This document shows positions 55,608-64,000 of a stretch of 64,000 nt of DNA, piece after piece (within the stretch, counting starts at the first letter, position 1; each line of letters starts with the position of its first letter). Made by a program: the position numbers and the translations under genes. Under the pieces are notes generated by a model. That model saw only the letters and a list, made by a program, of their open reading frames with translations, searched no databases and was not told the origin of the DNA. Origin of the DNA: an uncultured Rickettsiales bacterium (lineage in GTDB: Bacteria; Pseudomonadota; Alphaproteobacteria; Micavibrionales; GCA-2720935); assembly GCA_950054255.1 (NCBI GenBank), contig CATLOR010000002.1:62001-126000 (forward strand), written 5' to 3'.

Positions 55608-56765
55608 ATGATTTTAAAAGAAAGAAGATGGTTTGATAAAGCATCGACACAAAAAATCATAGAGATTCTTAATTCTCAAGAAGGGCATGAAGCACGTTTT
55701 GTGGGTGGATGTGTTCGTGATTCTATCATAGGGCATCCTGTGTCTGATATTGATATCGCAACGACAATGCCTCCAAAACAGGTCAGTGATCTCTTACAAG
55801 AAAAACAGATCAAGGTGATACCAACAGGTATTCAGCATGGGACAGTTACGGCTTTGTTAGAAGGGGATAGTTTTGAAATTACAACGTTACGTGAAGATAT
55901 AAATACGAATGGCCGTCATGCTGAAGTAGCTTATACGAATGATTGGAAAAAAGATGCGTCTAGACGTGATTTTACAATGAATGCCCTTTATTTGGATCAA
56001 GATGAAAAACTGTATGATTTCTATGATGGAATGTTAGCAATAGAAAACAAGAGCATTTTATTTATTGGTAACGCTGTAGAAAGAATAAAAGAAGATTATC
56101 TCCGTATTCTAAGATTTTTTAGATTCTCTTCATATTATGGAGAAGGGTCATTTGATGGAGGCGGTGTTGCTGCATGTGAATCTGAGAAGAAAGGTCTTCA
56201 AACCCTATCAAAAGAACGCATTAGAGATGAGTTTTTTAAAATTTTGAAAGCACCTTACCTAGTTCAGGCTTTATCTATGATGCATGAGCGAGGTATTTTG
56301 TCCGAGATTTTTCCCTCATATCAAATGAAGGGGGCTTTTGTGGGCTTTTGTACAAAAACAAGACAAGAAAAAGATGATGTTATCGTTCTTTTGAAGCTTT
56401 TAATTCTCTCTGATTTTGAACCTGCTGATATGCTTGCGAAAAGGTTTAAATTATCAAACAAACAAAAGCAAATAATTCATCAATTATATTTGTGTATAAA
56501 TGACAATGAACCTCTTTTTGCGCAACTCTATACTTTCGGTAAAGAGATTGTTGTGCCTGTTTTGATTTTTAAAGGCGAAGAAGAAAAACTCGACTATTGT
56601 CAATCATGGAAAAGACCCACTTTCCCTATAACAGCTCAAGACCTAAAAGAGAAGGGGGTTGAAGAAGGGAAACAGCTTGGTGATATGTTGAAGAAAGCTG
56701 AGAAATGGTGGCTTTCACATGATGCGAACCCGACAAAAAAAGAAGTTTTGGCGTTTCTCTTTTAG
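55608..56765 (+). CDS. cca: CCA tRNA nucleotidyltransferase / polyA polymerase family
   Basis: A 385-residue class II nucleotidyltransferase that adds or repairs the CCA end of tRNA. The active site is FVGGCVRDSIIGHPVSDIDIA (in part; Asp46 and Asp48 in DID), then the ribose motif and RRDFTMNALYLD and the nucleotide-choice helix DYLRILRFFRFSS. In alphaproteobacteria it lies near moxR on the opposite strand, as here. Its stop directly abuts the stop of the next opposing gene. Confidence 0.95.
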   Translation: MILKERRWFDKASTQKIIEILNSQEGHEARFVGGCVRDSIIGHPVSDIDIATTMPPKQVSDLLQEKQIKVIPTGIQHGTVTALLEGDSFEITTLREDINTNGRHAEVAYTNDWKKDASRRDFTMNALYLDQDEKLYDFYDGMLAIENKSILFIGNAVERIKEDYLRILRFFRFSSYYGEGSFDGGGVAACESEKKGLQTLSKERIRDEFFKILKAPYLVQALSMMHERGILSEIFPSYQMKGAFVGFCTKTRQEKDDVIVLLKLLILSDFEPADMLAKRFKLSNKQKQIIHQLYLCINDNEPLFAQLYTFGKEIVVPVLIFKGEEEKLDYCQSWKRPTFPITAQDLKEKGVEEGKQLGDMLKKAEKWWLSHDANPTKKEVLAFLF

Positions 56766-57155
56766 TTACTCTTTATACTCTTGAGGTGAAGCGAAACTAT
56801 GGTAGGCACCGTCTGTGTCTAGTTTAATGATAACAGGATTATTCTCATCAAATTGTGTTTGTTCAAAAAAATCAATACGGTTAATAAAGGCAGGGTAAGT
56901 GCTGTTTTCAATCTCTTTAAAGAACATACGTATGCCATCAAATAAGACATCTTGCATCAACATAAATCGGTCAGATAAAACAGGAATTTTATAAATATCT
57001 AAATCGGTTTTTTTGCTAAGTTCATTATACCAATTTAATCCTTGTGCATATTGCAATTTATCAAAAGACAAAATTAAAACGCATGACTTCTCTTTTGGTA
57101 AAAGAAGGCTTTCTCCTTTTAACGACTGTGCTTTTATCATTGGGAAATGAGGCAT
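56766..57155 (-). CDS. Unknown protein, possible thioredoxin-like fold
   Basis: A 129-residue protein without signal peptide or membrane helix. It has a strand-rich start (VLILSFDKLQYAQGLNWYNEL) and an end resembling the last strands of a thioredoxin fold (VIIKLDTDGAYHSFASPQ), but no CxxC. Resemblance to peroxiredoxin-like or Atp10-like proteins is a guess from pattern. It lies between cca (tail to tail) and hemF, which is 94 bases away on the same strand. Confidence 0.6.
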   Translation of the reverse strand: MPHFPMIKAQSLKGESLLLPKEKSCVLILSFDKLQYAQGLNWYNELSKKTDLDIYKIPVLSDRFMLMQDVLFDGIRMFFKEIENSTYPAFINRIDFFEQTQFDENNPVIIKLDTDGAYHSFASPQEYKE

Positions 57156-57249
57156 ATTCTTTGTTGATTTATTTTTTGTTGTTTATACGAAACTTTCGTT
57201 TCATTAAGCTGACTATAATATGATTTGGAAAGGGTTATCAAATAAAAAA

Positions 57250-58116
57250 TTATTCCCACACAACTTCTGGGGGCATCGACATTAGAATGGCTTCTGTGTT
57301 ACCGCCTGTTTTTAAACCAAAAGTTGTGCCTCGATCATAAAGAAGGTTGAACTCCACATAGCGTCCACGCTTTTTGAGAAGCTCATAACGTTCTTTGCCA
57401 GACCATTCTCTATTCATATGTTTTTTAACGAGCGGAGGGAATGCATCTAAAAAAGAAAATCCAATATCTTGGAGAAAATTAAAATCGGTATCCCAATCTC
57501 CTGTATTTAAATAATCAAAAAAGATACCGCCGACCCCACGTGTTTCTTTCCTGTGTGGGAGGTAAAAATAACGATCACATTCTTCTTTAAATTTAGGATA
57601 GTAATCTGGGTTATGTTTGTCGCAAGCCGTTTTTAATGCGGTGTGAAAATGTTGTGTATCGTCATTGTTTGGAAAGGTGGGAGTTAAGTCAGCTCCGCCA
57701 CCAAACCATGTTTTATTGTGTGTACGAATATGGCGCACATTCATATGAACCGCGGGGACAAGAGGGGAGTGCATGTGTGCAACAAGTGAAACACCAGATG
57801 CCCAAAAACGAGGGTCTTCTTCTGTGCCTGGGATTTTTTTTCTAAACTCTTCTGAAAAGGAGCCTTGAACTTCAGAGAAATTAACACCCACTTTTTCAAA
57901 AACACGCCCTTTCATAAGTCCTATAGTGCCGCCACCACTATGGCCTTCTTCATTATCAACAAGATCACGTTCCCATGTTTTGTATGTAAATTTTCCAGCT
58001 GGTTTGTCTGCGTGTGCGGATCCTGAGTAATCATTTTCTATGGCCTCGAAAGAAGCACATATTTTATCTCTTAAGGATTGAAAAAAAGTAGTGGCTTTTT
58101 GTTTTTGTGTGTCCAT
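57250..58116 (-). CDS. hemF: Oxygen-dependent coproporphyrinogen III oxidase
   Basis: A 288-residue enzyme that decarboxylates coproporphyrinogen III to protoporphyrinogen IX using O2. Typical marks: GGGADLTP, YLPHRKETRGVGGIFFDYLN and YVEFNLLYDRGTTFGL. The one-base gap to the end of trmL implies a joint transcript. It indicates an aerobic way of life, in line with petABC and the oxidase subunit in this window. Confidence 0.97.
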   Translation of the reverse strand: MDTQKQKATTFFQSLRDKICASFEAIENDYSGSAHADKPAGKFTYKTWERDLVDNEEGHSGGGTIGLMKGRVFEKVGVNFSEVQGSFSEEFRKKIPGTEEDPRFWASGVSLVAHMHSPLVPAVHMNVRHIRTHNKTWFGGGADLTPTFPNNDDTQHFHTALKTACDKHNPDYYPKFKEECDRYFYLPHRKETRGVGGIFFDYLNTGDWDTDFNFLQDIGFSFLDAFPPLVKKHMNREWSGKERYELLKKRGRYVEFNLLYDRGTTFGLKTGGNTEAILMSMPPEVVWE

Positions 58117-58117
58117 T

Positions 58118-58582
58118 TTATCCTCTAATAATCCGACTCATTTCGCCTAAGAACATAGCACATGAAATTGCTATGTTTAAAGAACGTGTTTCTCCGTGCA
58201 TGGGGATGGTTAAACGATCATCAACAAAAGAATGGACGAAGTCTGGTGCGCCACGACTTTCACTTCCCGCAATTAAAATATCACCTTCTTTGTATTCGTA
58301 ATTTGTATAAGCTGTTGTGCTTTTTGTCGTCATGAGGATTAGGCGACGATTTGGTGTATCCGTACTTTCTAAAAAGCTGTCCCAACTTCTATGGCGTTCC
58401 CATGTTAAATGTTCAATATAATCCATAGCGGATCGTTTTATTTTCTTTTCGTCAAGTGGGAATCCGCAAGGCTCTATGATATGAAGTTTAACATGCATGC
58501 AAGCACATAGGCGCATGATTGTTCCTAAATTTTGTGGAATTTCAGGTTGAAAAAGCGCTAAGTTTAATTGTGTGGTACTCAT
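58118..58582 (-). CDS. trmL: tRNA (cytidine/uridine-2'-O-)-methyltransferase TrmL
   Basis: A 154-residue SPOUT methylase for the wobble base of tRNA-Leu. Start LALFQPEIPQNLGTIMRLC, then AGSESRGAPD and the knot segment SLNIAISCAMFLGEMSR. The full length matches the family. Divergent from petA, with a 181-base gap that holds a long inverted repeat. Confidence 0.95.
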   Translation of the reverse strand: MSTTQLNLALFQPEIPQNLGTIMRLCACMHVKLHIIEPCGFPLDEKKIKRSAMDYIEHLTWERHRSWDSFLESTDTPNRRLILMTTKSTTAYTNYEYKEGDILIAGSESRGAPDFVHSFVDDRLTIPMHGETRSLNIAISCAMFLGEMSRIIRG

Positions 58583-58662
58583 TTATATGTGTTCTGTCTT
58601 TATCGTTAAAAATGTTGAAAATAAAGTCTTTTCATCTTGTGAAAGACACTGTATTTTATAGG

Positions 58663-58716
58663 TGCTTAAAAAGTAAAGAGATTCTTTTCTTGTTGGCTAT
58701 TTACTTTATTTAAGCA
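58663..58716. repeat. Long near-perfect inverted repeat between trmL and petABC
   Basis: TGCTTAAAAAGTAAA (58663-58677) is the inverted copy of TTTACTTTATTTAAGCA (58700-58716) except for a two-base insertion. The 22-base spacer holds a GATTC methylation site (58680-58684). A 12-base palindrome TTTTGATCAAAA lies nearer to petA (58731-58742). It may be an operator for the bc1 operon. Confidence 0.45.
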
Positions 58717-58763
58717 GTGTATATACATCTTTTTGATCAAAACTTTAAGAAAGGGCTTTGCTC

Positions 58764-59315
58764 ATGGCTAACGCCGATAAAACCAAAAAACAAGACCTTC
58801 AGGATGAAACTAAAAGAGATTTTTTATATCTGTCCGCTGGCGCAATGGCCGCTATAGGCGGTGCTAGTTTCGTATGGCCTTTTGTTGATAGCTTAAACCC
58901 TGCTGCCGATACATTGGCTTTAGCGTCTATTGATGTTGACTTATCTCCGATCCAAATTGGACAGTCTGTAACAGTTACATGGCGCGGGAAACCAGTTTTT
59001 ATTAGACGTAGAACAGCGAAAGAAATTTCTGTTGCACAAAATACAGACTTATCTGTTTTACCAGATCCTCAAGCCGATAAAGATCGTGTTCAAAAAGATG
59101 AATGGTTGATTATGGTTGGTATTTGTACGCATTTAGGATGTGTTCCTTTAGGGCAAAAACAAGCAGACATCAAGGGGGACTATGAAGGATGGTTTTGTCC
59201 ATGTCATGGTTCGCACTATGATACATCTGGACGTATTCGTAAGGGGCCAGCACCTAAGAACTTGGATATCCCTGAATATACATTCTTAACAGATACAAAA
59301 ATTAGAATTGGTTAA
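58764..59315 (+). CDS. petA: Ubiquinol-cytochrome c reductase, Rieske iron-sulfur subunit
   Basis: A 183-residue Rieske protein that passes electrons from ubiquinol to cytochrome c1. The N-terminal TAT-like and anchor segment ([17 protein letters not shown]) lacks a twin Arg in strict form. The 2Fe-2S ligands are in CTHLGC (Cys121, His123) and CPCHGSHY (Cys145, His148), with disulfide Cys126 and 147. ATG at 58764 chosen over TTG two codons earlier; AAGAAAGGG precedes. First gene of petABC. Confidence 0.97.
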   Translation: MANADKTKKQDLQDETKRDFLYLSAGAMAAIGGASFVWPFVDSLNPAADTLALASIDVDLSPIQIGQSVTVTWRGKPVFIRRRTAKEISVAQNTDLSVLPDPQADKDRVQKDEWLIMVGICTHLGCVPLGQKQADIKGDYEGWFCPCHGSHYDTSGRIRKGPAPKNLDIPEYTFLTDTKIRIG

Positions 59316-59338
59316 TTAATCCCTATAAGGAAAACGTT

Positions 59339-60598
59339 ATGGCTTCAAAAGCGAGAGAAAAATATGATAACCCAGTGATTGAGTGGATCGATAGTCGTTT
59401 ACCAATCTTTACAATGATGCAAAAAGAGTATGGTGTATTCCCAACACCGCGCAACTTCAATTATTTTTGGAGTTTCGGCGGGATTGCAATGCTTGTTTTG
59501 ATGGTTATGATTTTATCAGGTGTTGTTCTGGCAATGCATTATGTTCCTAATTCAATGCTCGCCTTTGATTCTGTTGAACGTATCACACGTGATGTGAATT
59601 ATGGTTGGTTGTTGCGCTCTATTCATATGAATGGTGCATCTATGTTCTTTATCGCTGTTTATATTCATATCTTTAGAGGGATGTATTACGGCTCTTATAA
59701 AGAACCGAGAGAGTTATTATGGATGATTGGTGTTGTGATTTTCTTACTTATGATGGCAACAGCCTTTATTGGATATGTTCTACCTTGGTCACAAATGTCA
59801 GGGTGGGGGGCAACAGTTATTACAAATCTATTCTCAGCATTCCCATTGATTGGTGATGGCGTTGTGACATGGCTTTGGGGTGGTTTCTCTGTTGATAATC
59901 CAACATTGAATCGTTTCTTTGCGCTTCACTTCTTGTTGCCTTTTGTTTTGTTTGGTGTTGTATTCTTGCACGTTTGGGCGTTGCATGTAACAGGCTCCAA
60001 CAACCCACTAGGGATTGAGCCAAAGAAAGCATCTGATACATTACCTTTCCATCCTTATTATACGGTTAAGGATTCTGTTGGTATTTGTGCCTTTTTGATC
60101 TTCTTTGCATTCATCGTATTCTATATTCCAGATGCGTTTGTTCATGCAGATCATTATCAAAAATTTAATCCCTTAGTAACGCCAGCGCAAATTGTACCTG
60201 AGTGGTATTTCTTACCATTCTATGCCATTTTGCGTGCCTTTACGTATGATATTTCTTTCTTTGGAACGGTGATTTTACCTGCGAAATTACAAGGTGTATT
60301 AGCAATGTTTGGCTCGATTATTATATTATTCTTCTTGCCATTTATTGATAGATCACCTGTGCGTAGCGCAATGTTCCGCCCGTGGTATCGTAAAGCGTTG
60401 TATGGGCTCGTTGTTGCTATGGTGATACTTGGTTATGTTGGTGCTCAGCACGCAGAAGAGCCATATATTACAGTTGGACAGTTGGCGACAGTTTATTACT
60501 TTGCATTCTTTATTGTGATTATTCCTTTATTGAACAAGTATGAAAAACCATTGCCTCTACCAAGCAGTATTAGTGAAGCTGTTTTGGGCAAGAAATAA
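59339..60598 (+). CDS. petB: Cytochrome b of the bc1 complex
   Basis: A 419-residue eight-helix membrane subunit that holds hemes bL and bH. Heme ligand regions [11 protein letters not shown] and [20 protein letters not shown] (in part), Qo-site WGATVITN and [15 protein letters not shown] are present. The usual mitochondrial-type fusion without a split is seen. AAGGAAAACGTT precedes the ATG. Its stop lies 37 bases before the petC ATG. Confidence 0.98.
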   Translation: MASKAREKYDNPVIEWIDSRLPIFTMMQKEYGVFPTPRNFNYFWSFGGIAMLVLMVMILSGVVLAMHYVPNSMLAFDSVERITRDVNYGWLLRSIHMNGASMFFIAVYIHIFRGMYYGSYKEPRELLWMIGVVIFLLMMATAFIGYVLPWSQMSGWGATVITNLFSAFPLIGDGVVTWLWGGFSVDNPTLNRFFALHFLLPFVLFGVVFLHVWALHVTGSNNPLGIEPKKASDTLPFHPYYTVKDSVGICAFLIFFAFIVFYIPDAFVHADHYQKFNPLVTPAQIVPEWYFLPFYAILRAFTYDISFFGTVILPAKLQGVLAMFGSIIILFFLPFIDRSPVRSAMFRPWYRKALYGLVVAMVILGYVGAQHAEEPYITVGQLATVYYFAFFIVIIPLLNKYEKPLPLPSSISEAVLGKK

Positions 60599-60635
60599 TT
60601 ATAAGATAGAATTAAAATTAAGGAGACTTTTTAAA

Positions 60636-61409
60636 ATGCGTTTAACAAAAATTTTATCATATCTTATGATTTGTATAGGGCTACTTGTTACCGCGCCAGC
60701 ATTTGCCGGTGGTGACAGTGTTGAACCGAAACATGAGGACTGGCAGCATGCTGGGTATTTAGGAACATTTGATAGGGCTTCTCTTCAAAGAGGGTTTCAG
60801 GTCTATAAGCAGGTTTGTGCGGCTTGTCACTCATTAAATTTGATGAGTTACCGTAACCTTGAGATGCTTGGTTATACGGATAAAGAAGTGCGCGCAATTG
60901 CTGCTGAGGCAACGATTGTAGATGGTCCAAATGATGAGGGTGAAATGTTTGATCGTCCAGGTATTCCTGCTGATCGCTTTCAATCACCTTATCCAAATGA
61001 TAATGCAGCACGCTATGCGAATAACGGTGCTTTACCACCTGATCTATCATTAATTGTTCGTGCTCGCCATCATGGTGAAGATTATGTTTATAGCCTTTTG
61101 ACGGGATATAAAGAGGCACCAGAAGATTTCGAACTTATGTCTGGTATGAGTTATAATGAGTATTTTGCAGGGCATCAAATTGCTATGGCGGCTCCTTTAA
61201 GTGACGATATGGTTGTTTATGGAGATGGAACAGAGGCAACAACCGAGCAGATGGCTAAAGACGTGGTTACATTCTTGGCATGGACATCGGATCCACATCA
61301 AGAAGCCCGTAAACATATGGGAGTGAAAGTTTTAATCTTCCTCTTTATTATGTTTGGGTTGTTTTACATGTCTAAGAAAAAAGTCTGGCGAGATGTAAAA
61401 AAGAAATAA
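60636..61409 (+). CDS. petC: Cytochrome c1 of the bc1 complex
   Basis: A 257-residue cytochrome c1: signal peptide (about 1-24, PAFA-GGD), heme site CAACHSLN (Cys61, Cys64, His65), axial Met in the AMAAPL segment, and a C-terminal membrane helix (VLIFLFIMFGLFYM). The ATG at 60636 follows a strong AAGGAG; the longer frame to 60540 lies within petB and is not used. Last gene of petABC, closed by a hairpin terminator. Confidence 0.98.
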   Translation: MRLTKILSYLMICIGLLVTAPAFAGGDSVEPKHEDWQHAGYLGTFDRASLQRGFQVYKQVCAACHSLNLMSYRNLEMLGYTDKEVRAIAAEATIVDGPNDEGEMFDRPGIPADRFQSPYPNDNAARYANNGALPPDLSLIVRARHHGEDYVYSLLTGYKEAPEDFELMSGMSYNEYFAGHQIAMAAPLSDDMVVYGDGTEATTEQMAKDVVTFLAWTSDPHQEARKHMGVKVLIFLFIMFGLFYMSKKKVWRDVKKK

Positions 61410-61416
61410 CGAATTT

Positions 61417-61447
61417 AAAAAGGGCTTTGTGAAAAGCCCTTTTTTTT
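61417..61447 (+). terminator. Rho-independent terminator after petC
   Basis: AAAAAGGGCTTT pairs with AAAAGCCCTTTTT around a GTG loop, followed by eight T. It ends the bc1 operon and is 10 bases before the AAGGAG site of the next gene. Confidence 0.9.
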
Positions 61448-61458
61448 AAGGAGATGAA

Positions 61459-62499
61459 ATGAAGTATAATAGGTTAGGGCAGAGCGATCTTAAAGTCAGT
61501 GAAATTTGCTTAGGTACAATGACATGGGGTGCTCAAAATACAAAAGAAGATGCTTTTGAGCAAATGGATTATTCATTGGGTGAAGGTGTGAATTTCTTTG
61601 ATACGGCTGAGTTATACGCGATCCCTCGTGCAAGAGAAACTCAAGGTAAGACAGAAGAAATTATCGGAGATTGGTTTGAGGCGCACGGGAAAAGAGATCA
61701 CGTTATATTAGCGACAAAAGTTGCAGGGGAAGGCGCTGCTTGGATTAGAGATTCGGGGCCTATTTCAAGGAAATCGATTAAGAGTGCTATTGAAACAAGC
61801 TTGAAGCGCTTGAAGACAGATTATATTGATTTATACCAACTGCATTGGCCTAATCGTGGAAGCTATCATTTTGGGCAGATGTTTGGCTATGATGCCTCTC
61901 ATCAAAATACAGCAGAATGTGAAGATAATTTTTTAGAGGTTTTATCAGCATTGCATGATTTAAGACAAACGGGTGTTATTCGTGAGGTTGGTTTATCAAA
62001 TGAAACAGCTTGGGGGATAATGCGTTATATGCAAGTCGCCAAAGAAAATGGATTTCCAGCAATGGTTTCCATGCAAAATGAATATAGTTTGCTATACAGA
62101 TTGTTTGACACGCATATGGCAGAAGTTTCTCATCATGAAAATGTCGGTCTTTTGGCATATTCTCCATTATGTCGAGGGCTGTTATCGGGTAAATATAACA
62201 GCGGTGATATTCCACAAGGATCACGCGCAGAAATCATTAAAAATTTGAATGGCCGTTTAAATGAGAAAAGTATAAAAGCATCAATTGCCTATACATCATG
62301 TGCAGAAAAATATGATTTAGACCCAAGTCAGATGGCTTTGGCTTTTGTTTTGTCGCGTCCTTTTACATCGTCTGTTATTGTTGGGGCTACTAAAATGGAA
62401 CAGTTAAAAACGAATATTCTGGCAAAAGAAATCTCTTTAACGGAGGATATGATCAAAGACCTAGAAGAGATATATCATCAATATCCAATCTGTTTCTAA
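61459..62499 (+). CDS. Aldo/keto reductase (Tas-like)
   Basis: A 346-residue NADPH-dependent reductase with an (alpha/beta)8 barrel. The active site shows FFDTAELY (Asp, Tyr), Lys in ILATKVAG and His in YQLHWPNRG. The end SRPFTSSVIVGATKMEQL binds the cofactor. It resembles E. coli Tas. AAGGAG directly before ATG. The promoter must lie in or after the petC terminator, or readthrough occurs. Substrate not known. Confidence 0.93.
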   Translation: MKYNRLGQSDLKVSEICLGTMTWGAQNTKEDAFEQMDYSLGEGVNFFDTAELYAIPRARETQGKTEEIIGDWFEAHGKRDHVILATKVAGEGAAWIRDSGPISRKSIKSAIETSLKRLKTDYIDLYQLHWPNRGSYHFGQMFGYDASHQNTAECEDNFLEVLSALHDLRQTGVIREVGLSNETAWGIMRYMQVAKENGFPAMVSMQNEYSLLYRLFDTHMAEVSHHENVGLLAYSPLCRGLLSGKYNSGDIPQGSRAEIIKNLNGRLNEKSIKASIAYTSCAEKYDLDPSQMALAFVLSRPFTSSVIVGATKMEQLKTNILAKEISLTEDMIKDLEEIYHQYPICF

Positions 62500-62505
62500 T
62501 TTACT

Positions 62506-62859
62506 TTAGAGGGATACTTTTTTTGTGCTTCCTCGGCGTGAATGGAGGGCAAATGGAATGATTTTATTTTTGCATGCGAATTCATCTTTGAATGTTAGGC
62601 GCTCTCGTAGTACATCAATGAGCGCTGAAGAATCTGTTTCTACAACAAGAACATGTGTGTTCGGGCACATGGTAACTTTTGATCCTGATATATAGATATT
62701 TTTTTCAGCGGCGATATTGTAAACATTCATGATCGTCATTGTTGTAACAACATCTTTTCCCTCTTCTGTTGTTAAAAATCCATCAGGTGCCATTGCCACT
62801 TCTTCTTCTAGAAGATCTTCTTGTATTTTTTGATCTAGAACGAATACATGTTTTGCCAT
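62506..62859 (-). CDS. Hypothetical protein, unknown function
   Basis: A 117-residue soluble protein with no family I know. The start was set at ATG 62859 (MAKHVFVLDQKIQEDLLEEE) with AAGGAT ten bases before; a longer frame to 62907 is less likely. Strand-rich middle (NIYISGSKVTMCPNTHVLVVE), basic end (HSRRGSTKKVSL). It lies between the convergent aldo/keto reductase and ychF on the same strand, 73 bases after the latter start site of its own. Confidence 0.6.
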   Translation of the reverse strand: MAKHVFVLDQKIQEDLLEEEVAMAPDGFLTTEEGKDVVTTMTIMNVYNIAAEKNIYISGSKVTMCPNTHVLVVETDSSALIDVLRERLTFKDEFACKNKIIPFALHSRRGSTKKVSL

Positions 62860-62932
62860 ATCAAACTTATCCTTAACCCATATAATTAATTTTGAGTAGG
62901 ATAACATTGTAGATATGTAAAATCAATAGTTA

Positions 62933-64000
62933 TTAGACATTAAATCTAAAGAGAAGGATATCACCATCTTGAACTTCGTATTCTTTTCCTTCAGAACGCA
63001 TTTTCCCAGCTTCTTTAGCGCCTTGTTCTCCATTGCAAGTAATGAAGTCATTATACGAAATGGTTTCTGCCCGAATAAATCCTTTTTCAAAATCTGTGTG
63101 AATAACACCTGCTGCTTGAGGTGCTTTTGAATTTTTGTGAATAGTCCAAGCACGTGTTTCTTTAGGTCCAGATGTAAAGTATGTGGCAAGATCGAGCAAA
63201 TTATATCCTGCACGAATAACACGGTTCAAACCAGGCTCATCAAGGCCTATGCTTTCTAAGAATTCCTTTTGTTCTGCATCATCTAATTGAGAGATCTCTT
63301 CTTCAATCGCTGCGGAAATAATCACTGCTTGTGAGCCTTCTTTCTCAGCATGTTGTTTGACTTTCTGTGTCCATTCATTGCCCTCAGCGGCATCATCCTC
63401 GTTTACATTACAGACATATAAAATCTTTTTCCCTGTAATAAGTTGAAGCATTTGAAAGCGTTTTTCTTCCTCGCTATCGTGACGTTCAAATTCTCTAGCA
63501 GGTTTTCCTTCATCTAAAAGGAGTTTTACCTGTTCCAGCATCTCTATTTGCGCTTTTGACTCTTTATCGCCTGAACGTGCTTTTTTGCCTAAATTTTGAA
63601 GACGTTTTTCAACGGATTCTAAATCTGCAAGCATAAGTTCTGTTTCGATAATATCAGCATCACGAAGAGGATCGACGGAGCCTTCTACATGGGTGATATC
63701 ACCATTTTCAAAACATCTAAGAACGTGGATAATCGCATCTGTTTCGCGAATATTTGCTAAAAACTGGTTTCCTAGACCTTCGCCTTTACTGGCACCTTTT
63801 ACAAGTCCAGCAATATCCACAAATTCCAATTGCGTAGGAATGGTGTTTGCTGATTTTGTGATGTTTGATATTTTGTCCAATCGTTCGTCAGGAACGGCAA
63901 CACGCCCAACATTAGGTTCAATCGTACAGAAAGGAAAGTTAGCAGCCTGTGCACTGGCTGTTTTTGTGAGAGCGTTGAATAATGTTGATTTGCCAACATT
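62933..64000 (-). CDS. ychF: GTPase/ATPase YchF (OLA1 family; 5' end outside window)
   Basis: A redox-regulated, ribosome-associated ATPase of the Obg group. The frame is open to the right edge and begins at the P-loop (NVGKSTLFNALTKTASAQAA), so only about ten residues are missing. Then FCTIEPNVGRVAVPDERL, DIAGLVKGASKGEGLGNQFL (switch II), VCNVNEDD in place of NKxD as in ATP-using members, and the TGS end (AAGVIHTDFEKGFIRAE, YEVQDGDILLFRFNV). 355 residues visible. Confidence 0.96.
   Translation of the reverse strand, partial: NVGKSTLFNALTKTASAQAANFPFCTIEPNVGRVAVPDERLDKISNITKSANTIPTQLEFVDIAGLVKGASKGEGLGNQFLANIRETDAIIHVLRCFENGDITHVEGSVDPLRDADIIETELMLADLESVEKRLQNLGKKARSGDKESKAQIEMLEQVKLLLDEGKPAREFERHDSEEEKRFQMLQLITGKKILYVCNVNEDDAAEGNEWTQKVKQHAEKEGSQAVIISAAIEEEISQLDDAEQKEFLESIGLDEPGLNRVIRAGYNLLDLATYFTSGPKETRAWTIHKNSKAPQAAGVIHTDFEKGFIRAETISYNDFITCNGEQGAKEAGKMRSEGKEYEVQDGDILLFRFNV

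Noticed and set aside
60540..60635. Longer N-terminus for cytochrome c1
   Set aside because: It would overlap petB, and a strong AAGGAG plus a signal peptide fix the start at 60636.

Overview
The window is ordinary chromosomal DNA from an AT-rich alphaproteobacterium (GC looks like the high 30s percent by eye; not computed). The lineage call rests on gene content and order. CcrM (the GANTC methylase) lies beside mutY, a DUF721 gene, a DsbA-like gene, smc and atpI. The F0 operon has the alphaproteobacterial order atpI-atpB-atpE-b'-b. HdaA, EipB (DUF1849), the 48-residue aa3 oxidase subunit IV and the MoxR/DUF58/DUF4159 operon are also typical of the class. I cannot name a genus. No rRNA, tRNA, CRISPR array, insertion sequence or prophage gene was recognised, and no gap between genes exceeds about 220 bases.

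Layout. 1-3.8 kb: end of a lytic transglycosylase, alaS, ndk. 3.9-7 kb: a large hybrid sensor kinase with a tiny cytochrome oxidase subunit IV gene just upstream. 7.1-13 kb: a DUF2066 protein, a half-length AI-2E family permease, hdaA, a SixA-type phosphatase, rnd and aspS. 13-18 kb: a GGDEF protein without its catalytic motif, eipB, small envelope proteins, a PPP-type phosphatase, rpmE and an ABC exporter. 18-24.5 kb: isochorismatase-like hydrolase, two tandem SuhB-type phosphatases, efp, a ThiE-like protein, fbaB, recX, hslO and a lipoprotein. 24.5-31 kb, on the minus strand: trkH, rppH, a divergent polysaccharide deacetylase, ctpA, an EnvC-like protein, rlmH and rsfS. 31-37.5 kb: the F0 operon running on from smc. 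37.5-43.4 kb: dsbA-like, DUF721, mutY, a hypothetical protein, ccrM, rnhB and a secreted hypothetical protein. 43.5-48.7 kb: pepN, a HAD phosphatase, obgE, rpmA, rplU. 48.8-58.6 kb: the DUF4159/DUF58/MoxR operon, cca, a hypothetical protein, hemF, trmL. 58.7-64 kb: petABC (cytochrome bc1), an aldo/keto reductase, a small hypothetical protein and ychF, which runs off the window.

The most interesting signal is regulatory. The 170 bases before ccrM hold five GANTC sites, with a sixth just inside the gene. Two perfect DnaA boxes sit directly upstream of a good -35 element, and two of the GANTC sites lie in the -35/-10 spacer. The smc promoter also carries a GANTC site on its -35. In ccrM, smc and recX the -10 element ends only 9-10 bases before the ATG, which suggests leaderless mRNAs. 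With hdaA in the same window, this points to a DnaA/CcrM circuit linking replication initiation to methylation, arranged differently from the CtrA-driven ccrM promoter of Caulobacter. Several intergenic regions also hold long inverted repeats that known genes do not explain.
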